From contig NC_133387.1 of the NCBI RefSeq assembly GCF_047511655.1, positions 40,094,853 through 40,158,852 of the forward strand: a stretch of DNA of 64,000 nt, written 5' to 3'. Position numbers and translations under genes: made by a program. Shown one piece after another: positions 58,127 through 64,000 of the stretch (position 1 is its first letter; every line of letters starts with the position of its first letter). Source of the DNA: Castor canadensis. Taxonomy: Eukaryota; Chordata; Mammalia; Rodentia; Castoridae. The notes under the pieces are model-generated. The model made no database searches and was not told the origin of the DNA. It was given only the letters and a program-made list of their open reading frames with translations.

Positions 58127-60927
58127 ATGATTTGCGTATGTTGGACCATCTTTGCATCCATGGGATGAAGCCAATTTGGTCATGATGTATGATGTTTCCT
58201 CTTTGTTGTTGGATTCAGATTGCCATTATTTTATTGAGGATCTTTGCATCAGTGTTCATTAAGAAGATTGCCTGTAGTTCTCCTTTTTGGATGTGTCCCT
58301 GTCTGGTTTTGGGATGAGTGTAATACTGGCTTCATAAAATAAATTAGGCAGTGTTCCTTCTTCTTCTGTTTCATGGAAAAGTTTCAGGAGTGTTGGTATT
58401 AGTTTTTCTTTAAAGGTCTGGTAGAATACTGTAGAGGATCCATCAGGTCCTGGACTTTTTTCTGAGGATTCTTTTTTCTGAGGTTTTCCATGTCTTTGTT
58501 CAACTCTTCTTTCATATCTTGTGTTGTCTTCTTTATTTCATATATCTTTTTATAGCCTCCTTTGTTTCACTTTGATGTTTGTTGAAGTCCTCTCTGAGTT
58601 CATTTAGTTGTTTTCTCAAGTTTTTTATTTGTGGTGTCTTGTTATTTCTTGAGTTCATCTTGTATATTTTGTTTAACTGTGTCTTATAGCTTCTCCATGA
58701 GTTTTTCAATGATTTTTGTCCTTGATTTCCTCTTTGAGAGATTTTTTTATGGACTTTGCTGAGCTCCCTTTGCTGAGCTCATTGGTGATATTTATCATTG
58801 TTCTGTTGGGGTCAGGAACTGGATATTCATTTTCTTCATTTGTCCCTAAATCCTCTATTGATTTGTTGTTCTATTAAGGAGTAGAGTTTCCTTGCCTCCT
58901 TCTTCTCCCTATTGGTGCTGTGCTCCTATGATCTTGACTGGCTAGTTGGCCAGTCAATTGCCTGTTTTCTTTCCCTTGATTTAATTATTGTATTGTGATT
59001 GTCTTAGTTGTTAGCTAAGTTGATGTGTTACTTCTGTCCCTGTCCTGGAAGTACAAATTAGCAATAACAAATTCACAGATTCAATGCCAGACCATTTGTT
59101 TACATATTACATAGAGAACTTCTTGGTGATAATATCTGTAAACAGTGGCAGTTAGGGGAGAGGGTAATGGTTGTTTGGATAGAGATAGAAATGTGGGTAA
59201 TTTGAAAAGGTGGTGATAAAAAGCGGGTTGGAAAGGGGGATGTGACTGGGGGAAGAGGTGTGGGGGCTACAGGGTTTTGGGGCCTTTGTGTGTGTTAGGG
59301 TGTATTTGAGCTGTTGTGGTAGAGGGTGCTTGTGTCAGGGATTGCAGAGAGCTGGGCTTGTGTACGGTTAGTACAGTAGGCTAATCAGTGGGTGGTAAAT
59401 GTGGAGGAGGGAGTGGCAGTGTGAGAGGTAGGGGAGAGGGTGGTGAAGTTGGGGAGAATGTATGAAAAGGGGAAGAATGAATAGTTGGGGGTAGAACAAT
59501 GGATTGTAGCAGAAGAAAAGGAGAGAAAGTGAAGTGTGGGTAAGGATACAGGTAAGACAATTGTAATAGTATGATTAAAAATCCTAAATTTTAAAAAGGA
59601 GGGGAAAACTAAGAAGAAAGAAAAAAGAAAAAAACAACCAACAACAGCACAAAATATGATCAGTTCAGCGAACTGATTGGCTTCCTTTGGCAGCCAATCC
59701 TGGTATTGGCACTTACAACTGGGAGTTATTCCATGCTCCTGTCTCTTCTCAAGGTTGATATTCTGGGTTACGTGGGGGACGGTGCTGCCCCTCTTGTTGG
59801 ACACCTTGGGTAGGAGTTGGCTAGAGGGTTTTTTTCCTGCTTTCCTTGGTCTTATGGGCCATCTGTTACAACCTGGCTGGCTTGAGAGCAGTATTTGATT
59901 CCTTCGTCCACAGGGCAGCTTGCAATTGGGACCTGTGATAGCTCACTACCGGTTTGTGCAAGGTGGTCCGATCTGTTGTTTTCGCCAGGTGGCAGCTGCA
60001 TTGCCCTACATCTGCAACTCTGGCTGGTCAGCTCCTCCCCCAGTAAGATGGGGCGATTCAGTTTTGTGCATCGCCCTCAGTCCCAGGAGACTTGCTCAGC
60101 AATCTGCTATGACTCCTCTAGGAGGTTGTCTTATCTCCCCAGCCTGGCTCTCAGCCTTTTTATTCCTTGCCCTGCCCTGCCTCTTTTCTGCTAGCTGAGA
60201 GTTCAACTCCTTGCTCCACCCCCAGTCTCTGAGGTTGGTTCAGTGTTCCACCCCACCCCCCACTGTCAGTGGTTGATAACAATTCACTGTCTGTTTTTCA
60301 GTTTTGTTTGGAGGCGGGAAGCAGGGTGAGGGGGAGGGAAGGGTTCAGTCTGCCCAGGAACTGCACTGGATTATGTTCCCGGGAAGTGTGGGGGGAGTTG
60401 AGGGAGTTGTGTGTGGTGTGTGTTGCTCACCTTTTGGGTCTGCAGATGTATGCAGGCAGCTTTGAAATTGGTCTGCGGGGAGAAACGGAAAGTGGCTTTT
60501 CTGAAGGCAAATGCTTACTTGGACGGTGTTCAACCCAGTGGGGCTTTCCATGAGCTTGGGGTCCACTGTGTCACAGGGTTTGGTTCTGTTTGATGCTCTA
60601 CCTTCTGCTTTTTGAAAAATTTTAAAAAGAAAAAAAAAAAGAAACAAGGAAGAAACGGCCAGGAGGGCTTTTCCCAGTGTAGATGTGCCCTAGTGGCTGT
60701 GCCACATTGGGATTTCCCCAGCTGTTAGATACATTTAAAAGCTGTTTTAATGGTCAGTCCTTGGATTTTATGTGCACCCTATGTATTGGCAGTTATTAAG
60801 TTTGCTTGAAAGAATTAGAACTACCCAAATGTAGCTCCCACATCTTGAAGTGGTTTCTGATGATATGGAGCTCAAGGATTCTGATTCCCTATCCTATCCT
60901 GTCTGCCATTTTGCATCTTCCCACTTT

Positions 60928-61152
60928 ATTTATTTTTTTCTATAAGGTCTCACCTTCTTGCATGGGCCTGCCTAGATCATAATCTTCCTATTATACTTCC
61001 TGTTTAGCTGGAATGGCAGGCATGTACCACTCTGCATGGCTTATTGGTTGAGATAGTTTCTCCAACCATTTGCTTGTGCTGGCCTTGAACCAAGTTCTTC
61101 CCATTCTCTTCCTTGCAAGTGGCATAGGTGTGAGCCACTGCACTTAGCAAGA
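60928..61152 (-). mobile_element. Two B1-like monomers in tandem (dimer), minus strand
   Basis: The first monomer has AAGGTCTCACCTTCTTGCAT and GGAATGGCAGGCATGTACCA. The second has GAGATAGTTTCTCCAACC, TGTGCTGGCCTTGAACCAAG and GGTGTGAGCCACTGCACTTA. It abuts the 5' end of the L1. Confidence 0.7.
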
Positions 61153-61776
<624 letters not shown>

Positions 61777-61979
61777 TAAGTATACTTTTTTCTATTTCAA
61801 TTAATATTACCCTAAGTAGTTGTGTAAATGTAAAATAGTACAATGGCTTATACCAGGTAGTGGGCAGTTTACTTGCTCCCTCTGGTAATGTGTAAGACTG
61901 AGAAATATAGATTTATAATACCATTAGGTATAAAACTAGCATGTACTTAAAAAAACTGTCTGGAAAACTATAGGTATTT

Positions 61980-62066
61980 GTTTGTTTGGCAATACTGAGG
62001 ATTGAACTACTTAAGGCCTTGTGCTTACTAGGCAGGCACTCTACCATTTGAACCATACTTCCATCC
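61980..62066 (-). mobile_element. tRNA-derived SINE, minus strand
   Basis: GGCAATACTGAGGATTGAAC, CTAGGCAGGCACTCTACCAT, TTGAACCATACTTCCATCCC. Confidence 0.85.
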
Positions 62067-62394
62067 CAAAGTCAGTGATTCCATAGTATGTGTTGTCCTT
62101 ACTACAAATGAGAAAGAATACTTTATTAGTTCTTATGATAATACAAGGAATCAAAATAGCAAAATCCATTTAAACTGCTTAAAGTAGCTAGCCATTAAGA
62201 AATCAGAAATAAGGAAAAAGTGAAAAATTAATAGTAATTGCCTGTCATTTTATAAGTCCATGGGTATTATAATTCAGTTAATTCTTAGTAGTATTAAAAT
62301 TACTTATACATCATAGTACCAGAATGAATTTTTTGTCAAGCAAAATTTCATTAATCACATGAAATGCTAAACTCAAATAATTCAAAAAATACTC

Positions 62395-64000
62395 TTTTTA
62401 AAAACATTTTTAATAGCATATATATTAGTTGTGGCATTTCCATATGTGCTTACAATGTACCTTAGTTTCATCCCACCATCATTTTACCTAATCCTCCTCC
62501 TCTCTACTTAAAATATTTCAGTAGGTTTCATTTTCATACAAGTATATAAAGTACATCGACCATACTCACCTTTCTTAAACTTCTCCATTCACTTTCCCTC
62601 TCCCACTAATACTTATACCCCAACAGGACCTGCTTTACATTCTTCTCCTTCATTTTTTGTTTTAATGTATATTCATTGTTAAAAGGGGGTACACCATGGT
62701 ATTTCAACTGTGAATATATTATACTTTAATCAGTCTAACCTTCTTCTATTACTCTTCCATATCCTTTCTCCCCTTACCTCTTATTATTCAACTTCTTTCA
62801 GTGCGTTTTGTTATGCCTTTTTCCTTTATAGATACAGTGTATTTCAATAATACTCACTCTCTATCATTCTTTTTCCCTCTCCCTTCTACCCCTAGTCCTC
62901 TCAAACAGTCCCACTATTACAAACATGTTGTATATATGGGTATATACAGTGATGTTTGTGTATACATTTATCTTCTGGGTCTGTCTTCCACTTATGGGAG
63001 AAAAAATGTGACCCTTATCTTTGTGAACCTGGCTTATTACTTCGTTTAACATGATGATCTCCAGTTCCATCCATTTTCTTACATATGATTAATTTCATTC
63101 TTCTTTATGTGTGAATGATACCCCATTATATATATACATGTGTGTGTATATATAATGTGTGCGTTTGTGAGATACATATATATCATGTGAATATATATAT
63201 ATACACATGATATATATATCACATTTTCTTAATCCATTCTTTTGTAGGGCATCTGGGCTATTTCCATATCTTGGCTCCTGTGAATAGTGCTGCAATATAC
63301 ATGGATGTGCAAGTATCCATTTGGATAGCCCAGTAGTGGTATCACTGAATAGTGTGGTAGTTCTGTTTTCAGTTTTTGAGGAATCTCCATTGTCCTTTTC
63401 CATAGTGGTTGTTCTAATTTGCATTCCACCAAGAGTGTATAAGGGTTCCTTTTTCCTACATCCTTGCCAACATTTATTTTCTGTGTAGGATTTCTTCAAG
63501 TATTTTCCAGAGTGCTGGTTTAGTGGCCCTAAATTGCTTTAGTTTCTGTTTATCACAGGTTTTTATTTGTTTGTCAGTTATGAAAGAGTTACTGGGTAGA
63601 GTAATATAGGTTTGAAATTATTTTCTTTTGGCACTTGAAATACCTCTTTGCTTTTAAGTTTTCCATTGAGAAATTATTATTCTGATGGGTTTGCTGTTAT
63701 AGGTGCTTTTCAATATTCTTTCCTTGTTCTCTGTGCTTAAGCTATGGAGAGGTTCTATTTTAGTTGTGTCTGTTTGGAATCCTAGATGCCTCCTGTTCTT
63801 GGATGGGCATCTCTTAAGCTTTGGGAAGTGTTCTGCTATTATTTTGTTGAATATATTTCCTATGCTTTTAACCTGCACATCTTCAATAGCCATAATAGGT
63901 TTCGTCTTTTACTGGAGTCACAGAGTTCCTGCATATTACATTCATGTGTCTTCAACTTTAGTTTTTAATGTATTCATTTATTTTTCTGTTCCATCTACTT
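62395..64000 (-). mobile_element. L1, minus strand, 3'UTR/ORF2 end joined to ORF1, runs off the window
   Basis: 3'UTR from about 62395 (CATATGTGCTTACAATGTAC), ORF2 end to about 63480 (TCCATATCTTGGCTCCTGTG, GAATAGTGCTGCAATATACA), then ORF1-like sequence from about 63490 (minus-strand frame with NIFNKIIAEHFPKLKRCPSK at about 63860-63800). Most of ORF2 is therefore missing. Contains a TA/TG-rich block at 63128-63222. Confidence 0.8.
63128..63222. repeat. TA/TG-rich block with a 14-bp inverted repeat
   Basis: ATATATATCATGTG at 63176-63189 pairs perfectly with CACATGATATATAT at 63204-63217 across a 14-nt loop, inside the L1 3' region. Confidence 0.85.

Larger units (their letters stand above)
54600..60922 (-). 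mobile_element. L1 with both ends but a deleted middle, minus strand
   Basis: From low to high: poly(T) tail and 3'UTR (54600-55150), ORF2 C-terminal and RT region (55150-58455, interrupted by a younger L1), an abrupt jump near 58455-58483 to ORF1, ORF1 N-terminal half (to about 59000), then a long G/T-rich to C/T-rich 5'UTR. On the minus strand the element begins GAAGATGCAAAATGGCAG (near 60922), which contains a YY1-type AAATGGC motif as at many L1 5' ends. ORF2 remnants include [20 protein letters not shown] and [13 protein letters not shown] (57795-58004). Endonuclease and the C-terminal half of ORF1 are missing, so it cannot be autonomous. Confidence 0.82.

Noticed and set aside
59385..60553. 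Several open frames on both strands at 59.4-60.6 kb
   Set aside because: They lie in the G/T- and C/T-rich L1 5'UTR and show no conserved domain.
54600..60922. An active, autonomous L1
   Set aside because: Endonuclease and half of ORF1 are deleted, ORF2 has stops, and a younger L1 interrupts it.

Overview
This is nuclear DNA from a placental mammal, almost certainly a rodent. Intergenic and intronic sequence fills nearly the whole window. It is packed with LINE-1 (L1) copies, monomeric 7SL-derived (B1-like) SINEs, tRNA-derived ID-like SINEs, composites of those two, and old mammal-wide repeats (L2, MER5-type DNA transposons, ERVL and MaLR LTRs). The SINE mix (B1-like, ID-like and fused B1/ID units) suggests a castorimorph rodent such as a beaver. 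That is an inference from repeat style, not a demonstrated assignment.

One protein-coding gene is present, on the + strand: SAMTOR (also BMT2 or C7orf60), the S-adenosylmethionine sensor that acts upstream of mTORC1. Its first three coding exons lie at 24699-24858, 44457-44598 and 61614-61775. They join in frame with canonical GT/AG splice sites and encode residues 1-155. The exons that should carry the SAM-binding Rossmann fold lie past the right edge. A CpG island of about 1 kb (roughly 24270-25240), with CCAAT, GC-box and NRF1-like motifs and a short CGG repeat in the 5'UTR, marks the promoter.

Layout: 1-24 kb is upstream intergenic DNA with old L1s, LTRs, SINEs, microsatellites and one reverse-strand decayed coding-like segment near 13.5-14.2 kb. 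24.3-25.2 kb is the promoter island with exon 1. 24.9-44.5 kb is intron 1 (19.6 kb), dominated by MER5 fragments and by a minus-strand L1 of about 6.4 kb (33-39.4 kb) riddled with later SINE and L1 insertions. Exon 2 follows at 44.5 kb. 44.6-61.6 kb is intron 2 (17.0 kb), which holds an ERVL LTR of MLT2 type, many SINEs and a minus-strand L1 that keeps both its 3' end and its 5'UTR but has lost its middle. Exon 3 follows, then the start of intron 3 with another minus-strand L1 running off the edge.

The window holds no bacterial-type operon, CRISPR array or new gene system. What is most worth a second look is the mechanics of retrotransposition. Several L1 insertions are bounded by exact target-site duplications that can be read directly: a twin-primed (5'-inverted) L1 with a second L1 nested at its edge, a copy with a candidate 3' transduction, and an L1 fragment covering only ORF1, with no poly(A), inside another L1. 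There is also a target site hit twice by SINEs.
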